Positions 24,984-34,708 of a stretch of 60,587 bases of DNA are shown piece after piece (positions within the stretch are counted from its first letter, which is position 1; every line of letters begins with the position of its first letter). The notes beneath the pieces were generated by a model. The model was not told the origin of the DNA and did no database searches. It saw only the letters and a list, made by a program, of their open reading frames with translations. The stretch covers positions 1 to 60,587 of the forward strand of contig PWEO01000020.1 in assembly GCA_003553525.1 (NCBI GenBank), given 5' to 3'. Made by a program: the position numbers and the translations under genes. The stretch comes from Clostridiaceae bacterium (GTDB lineage: Bacteria; Bacillota; Clostridia; Peptostreptococcales; T1SED10-28).

Positions 24984-26972
24984 TTAAATGACATCAACTT
25001 CGTCAATATATTCTGAGCCGTGGGCTTCAATGTACTCTTTTCTACCTTCTAAGTTGTCTCCTAAAAACAGATCAAAAGCCGCTTTCGTCAATTGGATATC
25101 CGCAGGGGTTACTTGAATAAGTCTTCTTGTCTCTGGATTCATCGTGGTCTCCCACATCATATCCGCCTCATTTTCTCCAAGACCCTTGGATCGTTGCAGA
25201 CTGTATTTTCCCTTGATTTTTTTCACAATCTCCCGTTTTTCGCCCTCATCAAAGGCAAAATAGGTATTTTTTTTATCGGTAATTTCATATAAAGGAGATT
25301 CCACAATATAGACAAAGCCCTTTTCAATCAGACTGGGGGTCAAGACATAAAGCATAGTCAAAATTAAGGTTCGAATTTGAAATCCATCCACGTCGGCATC
25401 GGTACAAATAATGATTTTATTCCAGTTCAGACGATCAATATCAAAGGTATTCAGATCTTTCTGTTTTGAGTTTAGTTCCACCCCACACTCTAAAACCTTT
25501 AACAGATCTACGATTATATCATTTTTAAAAATTTTATCGTAATCAGATTTCAAGCAATTGAGTATTTTTCCCCGAACGGGCATGATTCCTTGAAAATCTG
25601 AATTCCGTCCCATTTTCGTGCTCCCCAGGGCCGAATCACCCTCCACGATAAAAAGCTCTCTGAGGTTTTTATCCTTACTTCTGCAGTCCACAAACTTCTT
25701 CGGCTTGTTGGTAATATTATCGATTCTTTTATTCAGTTTCTTCTTGATATCTATTCGAGTTTTTTCCGCTTTTTCCCGACTGCGTTTATTAATCAGTACC
25801 TGCTCTAGTATAACCTTGGTATCCTTAGCATTTTCGATGAAATATATTTCCAGTTTTTCTTTTAAAAACGCGGTCATGGTCTGTTGGATAAAGCCGTTAG
25901 TAATGGCTTTTTTTGTCTGATTCTCGTAACTTGTTTCCGTAGAGAAGGTGTTGCTTACCAGAATTAAACTGTCTTCAATATCCGTAAAGGAAATCTTTTT
26001 TTCTCCCTTTTTATACAGATTCCGCTCTTTTAAACTTTGGTCCACCGAAGCGATAAAGGCATTTTTCACCGCTCTATCGGGAGATCCTCCATGCTCTAAA
26101 AAACTGGAGTTATGAAAATACTCCAGGGTAGGCTCTTCATTGCTAAACACAAAAGCCACTTCCATTTTTACGTGGTATTCCGGTTTATCCTGACGATCCC
26201 GACCTTTGGTTTCCGCTTCATAATATTTAAGCTCGGTCAGTGCAGCTTCTTCACTGTGCTCTTTAACATAGTCCACAATTCCCCTTGGATAGAGATAAGT
26301 AAAGGTTTCACCTGAAAACTCATCGTAAAGTTCAAAGATAATCCCTTTATTCACAATGGCTTGCCGTTTCAAAATCTTTTGAAAATACTCCAGGGGAATC
26401 TTAATCTCATTAAAAACCTGATAATCCGGTTTCCAGCGAATTCTTGTACCCGTGGGATCCGAAGGGTTTTTTTCTTTGATGTATCCCTCAGGGGTTCCCG
26501 TTATATTTTCTCCCTGTTTAAAATTTAATGTATATTGATATCCGTCCCGGACTACTTCCACGTCCATAAATTCTGAAGCAAATTGAGTGGCTGCGGTACC
26601 GAGACCATTTAATCCCACACTGAACTTATAACTGCTTCCCGCTTGATTGTTATGGTATTTTCCTCCACCATACAAAATGCTAAATACAATTTCCCAGTTA
26701 TATTTTTCTTCTTTTTCATTATACTCTATAGGGATTCCCCGTCCAAAATCGATTACCTCAATGGAATGGTCCCGATAGCGATTGATCATGATTTTATCCC
26801 CGAACCCTGCATTGGCTTCATCTCTGGAGTTACCCACAATTTCACTTAAGGTATGTTGACAGCCTTCCAAACCGTCGGATCCGAAAATTACTCCGGGACG
26901 TAGCCGCACCTTATTCTTTTCCGATAATGTAGATAAACTATGATTGCCATAGGTGTTTTTTTTCACTGACAT
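24984..26972 (-). CDS. parE: Topoisomerase IV subunit B (divergent)
   Basis: 662-residue ATPase subunit. The GHKL ATP site is visible in EIVGNSRDEANAG (Glu-x3-Asn-x3-Asp), DFGRGIP and GLNGLGTAA; the Toprim domain has FIVEGDSALGSTKMGR and CTDADVDGFQIRTL. The opening VRLRPGVIFGSDGLEGCQHTLSEI differs at many positions from standard GyrB/ParE (KRPGMYIGS-type), so this is a distinct clostridial branch. It forms an operon with the A subunit. A second pair (gyrBA) presumably exists elsewhere. Confidence 0.9.
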   Translation of the reverse strand: MSVKKNTYGNHSLSTLSEKNKVRLRPGVIFGSDGLEGCQHTLSEIVGNSRDEANAGFGDKIMINRYRDHSIEVIDFGRGIPIEYNEKEEKYNWEIVFSILYGGGKYHNNQAGSSYKFSVGLNGLGTAATQFASEFMDVEVVRDGYQYTLNFKQGENITGTPEGYIKEKNPSDPTGTRIRWKPDYQVFNEIKIPLEYFQKILKRQAIVNKGIIFELYDEFSGETFTYLYPRGIVDYVKEHSEEAALTELKYYEAETKGRDRQDKPEYHVKMEVAFVFSNEEPTLEYFHNSSFLEHGGSPDRAVKNAFIASVDQSLKERNLYKKGEKKISFTDIEDSLILVSNTFSTETSYENQTKKAITNGFIQQTMTAFLKEKLEIYFIENAKDTKVILEQVLINKRSREKAEKTRIDIKKKLNKRIDNITNKPKKFVDCRSKDKNLRELFIVEGDSALGSTKMGRNSDFQGIMPVRGKILNCLKSDYDKIFKNDIIVDLLKVLECGVELNSKQKDLNTFDIDRLNWNKIIICTDADVDGFQIRTLILTMLYVLTPSLIEKGFVYIVESPLYEITDKKNTYFAFDEGEKREIVKKIKGKYSLQRSKGLGENEADMMWETTMNPETRRLIQVTPADIQLTKAAFDLFLGDNLEGRKEYIEAHGSEYIDEVDVI

Positions 26973-27054
26973 CCTATTTCCTCCTAAACTGCCTTTTCAA
27001 AATAATCTTTACCTACACCATTCTATATATTTCTTAGCTGTTTGTCCACAGAAA

Positions 27055-28533
27055 TTACTCTAAAAGTAAATCCCCCATCACAATTCCCATGATTTTTTCA
27101 TCAAAATCATATACCGGTACCGCTACGGTAACGCAGTACTGATAGCTATAATCAGATATATAAGGCTTTGACGTGAAAATCTCCCCTCGAATGCTTTCTT
27201 TAAAATAAGGTCGGTGTTTAAAATTTCCTGTCATTTCCTCTTTGGAATCTTTAATGGCAATGCATTGCAAATCTCCTTCTCTGTCCATAACACTGACCAA
27301 TTGGAAATAAAGGTGGTTTTGAATCCGGTCCCTAAGAATACCCCGAAAGACCCCGGGATTCATTCTCCGTACATCGGAATGGTTGGCAATATTTTTGATT
27401 TCTTTTCTGCCCGCCTCCATGATTTTTCGGGTTTCTTCAGTAATTCTATAATCCTGAACAAATCCTTCCACCAGTTGGTCCACTTCCTTCGTCATAGCCC
27501 CCAACTTTTTAATGTCTTCAAAAATCAGTTCGATGGCAGCGGTCTGTTCCTGGGAAGAAGATGCGGCCTCTTGAGAAAAACTGGATGTTTTCTCCATGGC
27601 CAGGGCGATGGTATCAATCGACCCTTTTACTTTTTCCACCAGGTCATACTGATTTTTCGCAAGACTTCGAATGTTTCCGATGGCCTTTGCCGTCTCTTCC
27701 GTAGACTCTACGATCATATCCAATTCCTCTTTACTTTGATTGACTAAGGTTAATTCCTCCGCAATTTTATCATTTTGCTGTTCAATTTCTTTCGCTATGA
27801 CTTTAGTGTTGCTGACCATATCATGAATAATCTTCTCTATATCCCCGGAATGTTCAGCGGACTCCGTGGCTAATTTTTTCACTTCCTCCGCCACAACGGA
27901 AAAACCCTTACCCATATCTCCAGCTCGTGCAGCTTCTATGGAAGCGTTTAACGCCAATAAATTGGTATTATCACTGATCCCCGCTACAAGACTGGTAATC
28001 TTTTGAATATTGTTTGCCTGGGATTCCAAATTTTTCATTTTTTTGCCTAAATTCTCACTCCATATTCCATTTTCCTTATAACTGTCTATAATCTTTTCCA
28101 ATAGTTCCACGCTGTTATGTATCACTTTCAATGTGTTATTTGCCATTTTTTCCGTCTTTTCACTGTACTTAAGGATTCCCTCCATACCCTCAGACATGAT
28201 CTCCGATACCCTTTTTATTTTCCCCAGGGCTTCATTTTGATCCGTAGCTTCGGAAGCAATATCCATAACCGCTTGGGAAATTTCCTGGGAAGCATCAAAA
28301 ATCTGTTTGGTATTGCTTTCAATTTCTCCGGTGAAAATTACGTTTTTTTCATTGGCACCATTAATATTTCCCACAAGTTTTTTCATACTGCCCAATAACT
28401 CTCCCAGAGAATCTTGGATTTTTCCTAATTCTTTTACTTCTTTTTCATTGAAATTCAGAGTTAAATCTCCCTTGGCTACCTGGGCAACTTTTTTTTCTAA
28501 GGATTGAATTTTCTTATTATGTAACAATAACAT
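27055..28533 (-). CDS. Soluble methyl-accepting chemotaxis protein with C-terminal Cache-like domain
   Basis: 492 residues. There is no N-terminal membrane anchor: it opens with a helical, HAMP-like stretch ([14 protein letters not shown]). The signalling hairpin is clear ([29 protein letters not shown], residues about 190-220, given here as its core [14 protein letters not shown]-type motif). After about residue 380 comes a sensor module with [15 protein letters not shown] and [17 protein letters not shown], typical of Cache domains, but here on the cytoplasmic, C-terminal side. GAF/PAS-like sensing of an internal cue is likely. It has a good AGGGAGG site at its ATG. Confidence 0.87.
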   Translation of the reverse strand: MLLLHNKKIQSLEKKVAQVAKGDLTLNFNEKEVKELGKIQDSLGELLGSMKKLVGNINGANEKNVIFTGEIESNTKQIFDASQEISQAVMDIASEATDQNEALGKIKRVSEIMSEGMEGILKYSEKTEKMANNTLKVIHNSVELLEKIIDSYKENGIWSENLGKKMKNLESQANNIQKITSLVAGISDNTNLLALNASIEAARAGDMGKGFSVVAEEVKKLATESAEHSGDIEKIIHDMVSNTKVIAKEIEQQNDKIAEELTLVNQSKEELDMIVESTEETAKAIGNIRSLAKNQYDLVEKVKGSIDTIALAMEKTSSFSQEAASSSQEQTAAIELIFEDIKKLGAMTKEVDQLVEGFVQDYRITEETRKIMEAGRKEIKNIANHSDVRRMNPGVFRGILRDRIQNHLYFQLVSVMDREGDLQCIAIKDSKEEMTGNFKHRPYFKESIRGEIFTSKPYISDYSYQYCVTVAVPVYDFDEKIMGIVMGDLLLE

Positions 28534-28674
28534 TTTTCTACCTCCCTTATGAGTTCCTTAAGTTTTTTTCAGTTCTGTTTTAACTTACTCTTCAAAATAC
28601 TATTCTAGATTGGTATTAAAATTCCCTGCATTTATTTCGAATTTATTTTCGATGAAGTCCCCGAGGCCAAAAAA

Positions 28675-28712
28675 ACAAGCTATGGAGTCCGAAAGGGACC
28701 CCACAGCTTTAT
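28675..28712 (-). terminator. Rho-independent terminator
   Basis: AAGCTATGG-AGTCC pairs with GGGAC-CCCACAGCTT around GAAA; a run of T follows on the minus strand, after the baeRF-type gene. Confidence 0.8.
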
Positions 28713-28760
28713 TTAATAAAAATTAACTTTAAGTTTATTTACTTTCGCTAAACCGATTAC

Positions 28761-29894
28761 TTAATACCGAAAAACCGCTGCAATCTTGTGGTTTTCGGGC
28801 ATTTTTTCTTCCTCAAGAATATAAACTTTCCCGCTGTTTATGAAGGTGTGAATCGATGCGAAATTAAATAACTCTTCTTGGTTATCATCGTTTTTTTCTC
28901 CAATTTCCACCTTTTGTTCCTTCGCATCATAGGTTCCCCATAAATAGGAGTTTTCTCTGACCAATAAAGTTTCCACTCTTTGGTTATAGGCGCCGTTGAT
29001 GATCTCCTCAACGTCATGGGAAGCTTTTCCTGATCCGATCAGCTGATGGTACTTATCCAATGCCTCGTGTTCCTCTTTTTCTAAATGAGGTTTGATAATT
29101 TCCCATCCTTCCTTTTGCAGTTCCTTTGCCTTTTTATTATCGGGATTGCCCACAATGCCTTCATCCATCAAGTGGGGATATTTGTTGTTATCTTTAAATA
29201 TCGGATGTAAAAAGTCCACCGCTGCCAATACCATTGGAAGTGACTTATCCTCCAAAGCTTTGTAAAGACTTTGACTTACCACTTGGAAATACTTGGCGAT
29301 ATCAACCTTTTCATCTTCCATACCGTAACCGTGACCATGGAAAACTGCAGAGCCGTTTCCGGTCCTTGCCCCGTGTTGCAGGGTCGGGGCCGGAGTGTCG
29401 TATTGCAGGGCATCGGTAAAGTTTTTTGGTACATCTTCTAATTCAACTTCCGATACTTCATACCTGGTACAATGAAGCAGTCGAACATTGTTTTGACTGA
29501 TAGCTAAAATATAAAACTGTCCATTTCGTTGAAATACGGGGAACAAAGGTTTAATATAAAAATCATCTTTTGCCACTACGGTGTCTTCAAATTCTACAGG
29601 CATGTTGTAGTGGAACATTCCGTCCTCCGTGGCAAAAATTGCAAAGCCTTTATCCAGGGTATTCCAAAATTTTGTATAGTCCACCAGCTCTTCCATAGGG
29701 GCTGTGAATTTTTTAATCTCCGTCTCTTTTAACCCTTGTTTTTCAAGTTGGTTTGCTCCTTCTTTAATAAGGTTTTTAAACCGGATCTTTCCTTGTTGGG
29801 GATTTCCTTCCTTTACCCCGGTAGATAAAAAAATCGACAGGTTTACTTTTTTTCGATTCTCTAATAGCTTATCCAACTCATTTCTTGTAAACAC
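28761..29894 (-). CDS. Bacterial archaeo-eukaryotic release factor-like protein (baeRF family 3 type)
   Basis: 377 residues, cytoplasmic. It resembles the bacterial eRF1-like (baeRF) proteins of family 3, with an opening LLENRKKVNLSIFLST, a middle LPMVLAAVDFLHPIFKD and a C-terminal domain ending FNFASIHTFINSGKVYIL. The GGQ tripeptide of true release factors is not seen, so peptidyl-tRNA hydrolysis is not implied; a ribosome-associated or RNA-binding role is a guess for the family. Start is a GTG at 29894 behind GAGGAGG. A structured leader sits directly upstream. Confidence 0.72.
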   Translation of the reverse strand: MFTRNELDKLLENRKKVNLSIFLSTGVKEGNPQQGKIRFKNLIKEGANQLEKQGLKETEIKKFTAPMEELVDYTKFWNTLDKGFAIFATEDGMFHYNMPVEFEDTVVAKDDFYIKPLFPVFQRNGQFYILAISQNNVRLLHCTRYEVSEVELEDVPKNFTDALQYDTPAPTLQHGARTGNGSAVFHGHGYGMEDEKVDIAKYFQVVSQSLYKALEDKSLPMVLAAVDFLHPIFKDNNKYPHLMDEGIVGNPDNKKAKELQKEGWEIIKPHLEKEEHEALDKYHQLIGSGKASHDVEEIINGAYNQRVETLLVRENSYLWGTYDAKEQKVEIGEKNDDNQEELFNFASIHTFINSGKVYILEEEKMPENHKIAAVFRY

Positions 29895-29919
29895 TATGAT
29901 TCCTCCTCTTTTATTTTTT

Positions 29920-29982
29920 AAATACCCTTAAGATAAGGTTGTAAACAACAGCTGATTCTTCTTTTTTTATCAAAGGGTATTT
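29920..29982 (-). promoter_or_regulatory. Structured 5' leader element of the baeRF-type gene
   Basis: AAATACCCTT (29920-29929) and AAGGGTATTT (29973-29982) are perfect 10-base arms, extended inward by GATAA/TTATC, enclosing a small GTTG-TAAA-CAAC hairpin. It lies in the leader just before the ribosome site. The rest of the 29983-30168 gap is AT-rich, with only a TATAAT at 30122 for degV. Confidence 0.5.
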
Positions 29983-30168
29983 ATTATCGGTTATTTCTTC
30001 TCTTATACCCTGTTTCAAAGAAAAATACACATTTAGCCTGCGTTCTTTATTGATTTAAACTCTTTTCTTTGAATTTTCTTAGTATTTTGTATTGAACGCT
30101 GAAAGGAATATGAAAACATGATATAATAGTACTATATAAAATAAAAGTATTCAGAAAGGTGATGAGTT

Positions 30169-30993
30169 ATGAAAATTGTAACCGATAGTTCTTGTGATTT
30201 ACCTAAAGACCTTATAGAGAAACACAACATTGATGTAATACCATTGAAAATTGAAATCGACGGTAAGGATTATACCGATGGCGTAGACTTAAGCCACGAA
30301 GAATTTTTTACGAAAATGAAAACTTCTCCAACCCTGCCGAAGACCTCTCAACCCTCTCCTCAATCGTTTTTTGACTCCTTTAAAAACGGAGTGGAGGATT
30401 ACAAGGAAGTATTAAGCATCCATCTTTCATCTAAGCTTAGTGCTACCTTCGATGCGGCCAATGTGGCAAAGGAAAAAGTTGAAGGGGACATTGAAACCTT
30501 TGATACTTTAAGCGGATCCATTGGAGTAGGCCTACAGGTTTTAAAGGCTGCCGAACTCGCAAAAGAAGGGGTAACCAAGTCCGAACTCCTGAAAAGCCTT
30601 CGAGACTACCGAGACCAAATGAATGTGGTAGTATATCTGGAAACCCTGGAGAATGCAGTGAAGGGCGGACGGGTCAGCAAACCGAAGGAGTTTGTTGCCA
30701 ACCTTTTCAATCTTAAGCCAATCGTTCATGTGGATAACGGCCATGTTAAAATTCTTAAAACCTTAAGAGGAAAAAAACGGGGACTTCGCACTTTAATTGA
30801 GGAGATGGAAAAGAAAAACATCGACTTTAAAGATCGAATCATCGGTATTACCCATTGTGATTGTTTGGAAGACGCCTTAGCCCTAAAAGAAGAAATCATG
30901 GAAAAATTCAGTCCAAAGGAAATTCTCCTAACAACCATGGGGCCTGTAATCGGTACCCACGCCGGTCCTGGCGGACTGTTGGTTTGTTTTTAG
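30169..30993 (+). CDS. DegV family fatty-acid-binding protein
   Basis: 274 residues; DegV/FakB proteins hold a fatty acid for the kinase FakA. Family marks are IVTDSSCDLP at the start, DGVDLSHEEFF, TLPKTSQPSPQSFFD, and the C-terminal GPVIGTHAGPGGLLVCF. Start is the ATG at 30169 after AAAGGTGATG. No FakA kinase is nearby, so the partner is elsewhere. Ends in a shared terminator with ftsZ. Confidence 0.93.
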   Translation: MKIVTDSSCDLPKDLIEKHNIDVIPLKIEIDGKDYTDGVDLSHEEFFTKMKTSPTLPKTSQPSPQSFFDSFKNGVEDYKEVLSIHLSSKLSATFDAANVAKEKVEGDIETFDTLSGSIGVGLQVLKAAELAKEGVTKSELLKSLRDYRDQMNVVVYLETLENAVKGGRVSKPKEFVANLFNLKPIVHVDNGHVKILKTLRGKKRGLRTLIEEMEKKNIDFKDRIIGITHCDCLEDALALKEEIMEKFSPKEILLTTMGPVIGTHAGPGGLLVCF

Positions 30994-31010
30994 AGCATGG
31001 AATATGTGAA

Positions 31011-31050
31011 AAAAAGCATTGCGGGGAAATTCCCTGCAATGCTTTTTATT
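31011..31050. terminator. Bidirectional rho-independent terminator (degV / ftsZ)
   Basis: AAAGCATTGC-GGGGAA pairs with TTCCC-TGCAATGCTTT, with A and T tracts on both sides. Confidence 0.88.
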
Positions 31051-31089
31051 TTTTTGTTGTATAGTCTCTAACTATGGTTACTATACCCC

Positions 31090-32157
31090 TTAGTCCCGAC
31101 GATATAAAAATTCCGGGATATCAAATTCCTTCATGGGCTCTTTTTCTTTCTTCTCCTCTTGATTTTCTCCCTTCGAGATCTTTGTTTCCGAAGCAGCTTC
31201 TCCTTCTTCAAATCCCGTGGCGATAATGGTCACTTTTATCTTATCTCCTATGGTTTCATCAATCACGGAACCGAAGATAATATTTGCTTCAGGATCCGCT
31301 TTGTCGGTGATAATTTCTGCGGCTTCATTAATTTCGAACAGATTCATATCCGCATTACCTGTTATGTTTAATAAAACACCCTTTGCTCCTTTAATCGAAG
31401 TTGATAGTAAAGGACTATCAATCGCTTTGTTCACCGCTTTAACCGCTTTATTTTCCCCTTCTGCAACGCCGACCCCCATATGAGCTATCCCTTGAGCCCG
31501 CATTACTGTGCTGACATCAGCAAAGTCCAGGTTTACAAGTCCGGGTATGGTAATCAAGTCGGAAATCCCCTGAACGCCTTGTCGAAGTACATTGTCCGCC
31601 AGTTTAAAAGCATCCAGCATACTGGTATTGCTTTCCGCAACTTCCAACAATTTATCATTAGGAACCATTACTAATGTATCCACATGCTGTTTTAGTTCTT
31701 CCAGACCGGCTTTCGCTGCCCGGGCTCTTCTTTTTCCCTCAAATTTGAAAGGCTCGGTCACCACCCCTACGGTAAGAATCCCTAGCCGCTTGGCCACCTC
31801 TGCAATTACCGGTGCTGAGCCGGTACCGGTGCCGCCACCCATACCTGCTGTAATAAAGACCATATCCGCCCCTTGTAATAGCGCTTCAATTTCTCCTTCA
31901 CTTTCATTGGCCGCTTTCTTTCCAATTTCCGGATTGGCTCCGGCTCCCAAGCCTTTGGTTATTTTATTTCCGATTTGCAGTTTGTGGTCCGCGACGGAAT
32001 TAAAAAGTGCCTGTTTATCCGTATTTACCGCTATGTATTCTACCCCTTGCAGGCCGGAATTCACCATGTGATTCAGAGCATTGTTTCCTCCTCCTCCGGT
32101 TCCGATTACTTTAATTTTCGCAATATGGCTATCATCATTTATATCAAACTCCAACAT
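31090..32157 (-). CDS. ftsZ: Cell division protein FtsZ
   Basis: Tubulin-like GTPase forming the division ring. 355 residues. The GTP-binding glycine loop GGGTGTG is at about 107-113, preceded by [12 protein letters not shown]; the T7 region [11 protein letters not shown] and the C-terminal anchoring peptide [10 protein letters not shown] are intact, so it should bind FtsA/SepF partners. It is not next to ftsA, ftsQ or the mur genes here; it has its own promoter. A second FtsZ copy elsewhere cannot be excluded. Confidence 0.96.
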   Translation of the reverse strand: MLEFDINDDSHIAKIKVIGTGGGGNNALNHMVNSGLQGVEYIAVNTDKQALFNSVADHKLQIGNKITKGLGAGANPEIGKKAANESEGEIEALLQGADMVFITAGMGGGTGTGSAPVIAEVAKRLGILTVGVVTEPFKFEGKRRARAAKAGLEELKQHVDTLVMVPNDKLLEVAESNTSMLDAFKLADNVLRQGVQGISDLITIPGLVNLDFADVSTVMRAQGIAHMGVGVAEGENKAVKAVNKAIDSPLLSTSIKGAKGVLLNITGNADMNLFEINEAAEIITDKADPEANIIFGSVIDETIGDKIKVTIIATGFEEGEAASETKISKGENQEEKKEKEPMKEFDIPEFLYRRD

Positions 32158-32202
32158 CTCTACCCACTCCTTTTAAATAGTCTAAAAGCCTTTATTTTCT
32201 AC

Positions 32203-32230
32203 ATTATACTATATTTTCTGATAGGTTCAA
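32203..32230 (-). promoter_or_regulatory. Probable sigma-A promoter of ftsZ
   Basis: TTGAAC, 16 nt, TATAAT on the minus strand, about 45 bases before the start codon. The rest of the 298-base divergent gap holds an ATATTC-TGAA-GAATAT inverted repeat (32370-32385) close to the transporter gene. Confidence 0.65.
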
Positions 32231-32455
32231 ACATAAAAATAGAATCAATTTTTTATTTAGCCCAAACTACCTAGTAAACGACAGCTATATTACTTCATTT
32301 TGTATTTCCAAGTTGTTTACACATTTATATGATTCCCGCCACTTTGTCTATTATTTAACGCTTGCAATGATATTCTGAAGAATATAAAATGATTCTCGTT
32401 GGTCATTTTCCCAGCATCTGTACCAATATTCTAAAAATTCAAGGAGGTTTTACAA

Positions 32456-33808
32456 TTGGCATCTTTAGAACAACCGCAGGAGAGAGGACAATGGAATTCT
32501 AAAATCGGTTTTATTTTAGCCGCTGCAGGTTCCGCCGTAGGTCTTGGTAATTTATGGCGTTTTCCCGTAGAAGCCGGCCGCAACGGCGGGGGAGCATTTT
32601 TGATCGTGTATTTTGCAATTTTATTATTAGTAGGTTTCACCTTAATGTTAGCCGAGTTAGTCATCGGTCGTCATACCCAGCTGAACGCCATCGGAGCTTA
32701 TAAGAAGATTCGTTCGAAATGGGCTTGGGTCGGAGGAATCGGAGTGTTGGCATCTTTTTTGATATTATCTTTTTACAGTGTTATCGGTGGATGGATTATC
32801 AATTATTTCTTTCAAACTGTAACCGGAGGGCTTAGTGGAATAGACTCCGGAGCCTATGGAGGAGTCTTTATGGACTTTGTAGGAAGTTCTTTTAAACCGG
32901 TAATGTTTCACGGTATTTTCACTTTATTAACCTTAAGCATTGTTATGGGCGGTATTAGCGGCGGTATTGAGAAGTACAGTAAAATATTAATGCCCGGATT
33001 GTTTATTATGATGATCATTGTAATGGTCCGTTCCTTAACTTTGGACGGAGCCATGGAAGGAGTTCGATTCTTCCTGGAACCAAATTTTTCAGCTATTACC
33101 GGAGATGTGATTCTTAGTGCGCTGGGGCAGGTGTTCTTTTCGTTGAGTCTTGGTATGGGTGTAATTATCACATACGGAAGCTATCTCCCCAAAAGTGAGA
33201 ACCTTCCCCTAAACTCTTTTTATATTCCTTTACTGGATACGTTAATTGCTTTAGTTGCAGGTCTTACCATATTACCTGCAGTATTTGCCTTAGGTCATGA
33301 GCCTGATGCGGGAGCCGGACTGCTATTTATTACTTTACCTGAAGTATTCGCTGAAATGCCTATGGGCATTGTATTCGGAGGATTCTTCTTTTTACTGGTA
33401 TTGTTTGCAGCGTTAACCTCTTCAATTTCCCTTTTAGAGGCCTCCGTATCCTTTGTGGTGGATAAATTTAGCATGAATCGCAAGGCTGCTGCCTTCTTAA
33501 TGGGAGCTTTGGTCTTTATTGTGGGTCTTCCTTCCTCCTTGGGAATGGGTGCCTTAAGTCATGTTACTTTAATCCGGGGTCTCGATATTATGGACTCCAT
33601 TGATTTCATTGCAAGTAATCTATTACTGCCCATCGGCGGATTCTTCCTATGTATTTTCATCGGATGGATCTGGGGTATTGAAAATGCAATCAAAGAAGCC
33701 ACCAATGAAGGAACCATCAGTTTCAAACTTGCAGGGGTATGGCGCTTTTTAATTAAGTTTGTTGCTCCAGTTGCCATCTTTGTAGTCTTTATCCAAGGCT
33801 TGACGTAA
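32456..33808 (+). CDS. Sodium:neurotransmitter symporter (SNF/NSS) family transporter
   Basis: 450 residues with about 11-12 membrane helices, a sodium-coupled amino acid importer such as TnaT or MhsT. The first helix has the family signature AAAGSAVGLGNLWRFP, with the Na+-binding backbone. The start is a TTG at 32456, well placed behind AAGGAGG; no upstream ATG fits. Substrate is likely a hydrophobic amino acid but cannot be told from sequence alone. Fits peptide and amino acid catabolism. Confidence 0.94.
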   Translation: MASLEQPQERGQWNSKIGFILAAAGSAVGLGNLWRFPVEAGRNGGGAFLIVYFAILLLVGFTLMLAELVIGRHTQLNAIGAYKKIRSKWAWVGGIGVLASFLILSFYSVIGGWIINYFFQTVTGGLSGIDSGAYGGVFMDFVGSSFKPVMFHGIFTLLTLSIVMGGISGGIEKYSKILMPGLFIMMIIVMVRSLTLDGAMEGVRFFLEPNFSAITGDVILSALGQVFFSLSLGMGVIITYGSYLPKSENLPLNSFYIPLLDTLIALVAGLTILPAVFALGHEPDAGAGLLFITLPEVFAEMPMGIVFGGFFFLLVLFAALTSSISLLEASVSFVVDKFSMNRKAAAFLMGALVFIVGLPSSLGMGALSHVTLIRGLDIMDSIDFIASNLLLPIGGFFLCIFIGWIWGIENAIKEATNEGTISFKLAGVWRFLIKFVAPVAIFVVFIQGLT

Positions 33809-33880
33809 ATTTGTCTTTGTAATAGCCGTTCTTTTACGGTTATTCGGTAATGAAAATATTTCTAATGCATCTTAAACCCC

Positions 33881-33930
33881 AAAGAGCAACCGACCATCTC
33901 AAATTACTGGTCGGTTGCTCTTTGCATTTT
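33881..33930. terminator. Bidirectional rho-independent terminator
   Basis: AAAGAGCAACCGACCA pairs with TGGTCGGTTGCTCTTT (16 bp) between convergent genes. Confidence 0.9.
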
Positions 33931-33931
33931 T

Positions 33932-34543
33932 TTATTCTTCGATTCTGAAACCTTCATTTTTAAGCGCCTGCCGGACTTTATCCAGATCCTTATCCGGTTG
34001 AATGATCAACCGATATAGATTCAGCACTTTGGCATCTTCCGCCACAATTTTTTTGATGTTGACATTTAATTTTTTAAAGGTTTCCAAGACCTTGGCCAAT
34101 TGTCCCGACATATTTTCTATGTACACCACAATTTTATCCTCGGTGATGCCGAATAAGTCCACTAGATACTTGAATATCGCTTTATGGGTTACAATTCCTG
34201 CGAAGGTTCCGTCTTCCCGATTTACAGGGATGAAGGTCAGTTGATTGTCTACAAACTCTTTTGCTGCCAGTTCCACTTGAGTTTCCAACGTAGTAAAGCC
34301 CTTGGGTTTTACAATCAAGGAAGAATTAATTTCTTGATTTTTATAAGCTTCTCCATCTTCATGATCCGCCAATACCCTGTAAAGTTTTTCTTTATAAATG
34401 GTTCCGATTAATTCATTTCCTTTAACTACGGGCAAAGAAAAAATTCCCGTCTTTTCAAACTTTTCTAATACATCCTTAACCTTATCCGTTTTGTTTACCA
34501 AGTTTAGATCTTCCTTCGGTACATAAATGCTTTTGATCTTCAT
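33932..34543 (-). CDS. CBS-pair and ACT domain protein
   Basis: 203 residues. Two CBS motifs (about 1-60 and 75-135) form a Bateman module for adenine nucleotides: GIFSLPVVKGNELIGTIYKE and LTFIPVNREDGTFAGIVT (each shown up to 20 residues). The C-terminal 70 residues, beginning KIVVYIENMSGQLAKVLETF, are an ACT-like ligand-binding domain. Similar to AcuB-type regulators. Probably senses nucleotides and a small ligand; target unknown. Stop is next to the terminator. Confidence 0.85.
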   Translation of the reverse strand: MKIKSIYVPKEDLNLVNKTDKVKDVLEKFEKTGIFSLPVVKGNELIGTIYKEKLYRVLADHEDGEAYKNQEINSSLIVKPKGFTTLETQVELAAKEFVDNQLTFIPVNREDGTFAGIVTHKAIFKYLVDLFGITEDKIVVYIENMSGQLAKVLETFKKLNVNIKKIVAEDAKVLNLYRLIIQPDKDLDKVRQALKNEGFRIEE

Positions 34544-34641
34544 GTTCCACTCTCCTTTTGATTATACTTCTTTCATAATCTTACTATACCCCATACCCTA
34601 TATTTTACACAACCTAATTAAGCAGGAAAAAATATATAAAG

Positions 34642-34680
34642 AAAAAATGTACCGAGGTCAGCCCCGCGGTACATTTTTAT
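34642..34680 (-). terminator. Rho-independent terminator of hcp
   Basis: AAAATGTACCG and CGGTACATTTT with a 12-nt loop and T tract. Confidence 0.85.
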
Positions 34681-34708
34681 GTCTTAAATTTTTATGTCTC
34701 AAATTTTC

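Noticed and set aside
33811-33850. AATAGCCGT / ACGGTTATT hairpin as a separate terminator
   Set aside because: Short stem with little T tail; the strong 16-bp terminator follows at 33881.
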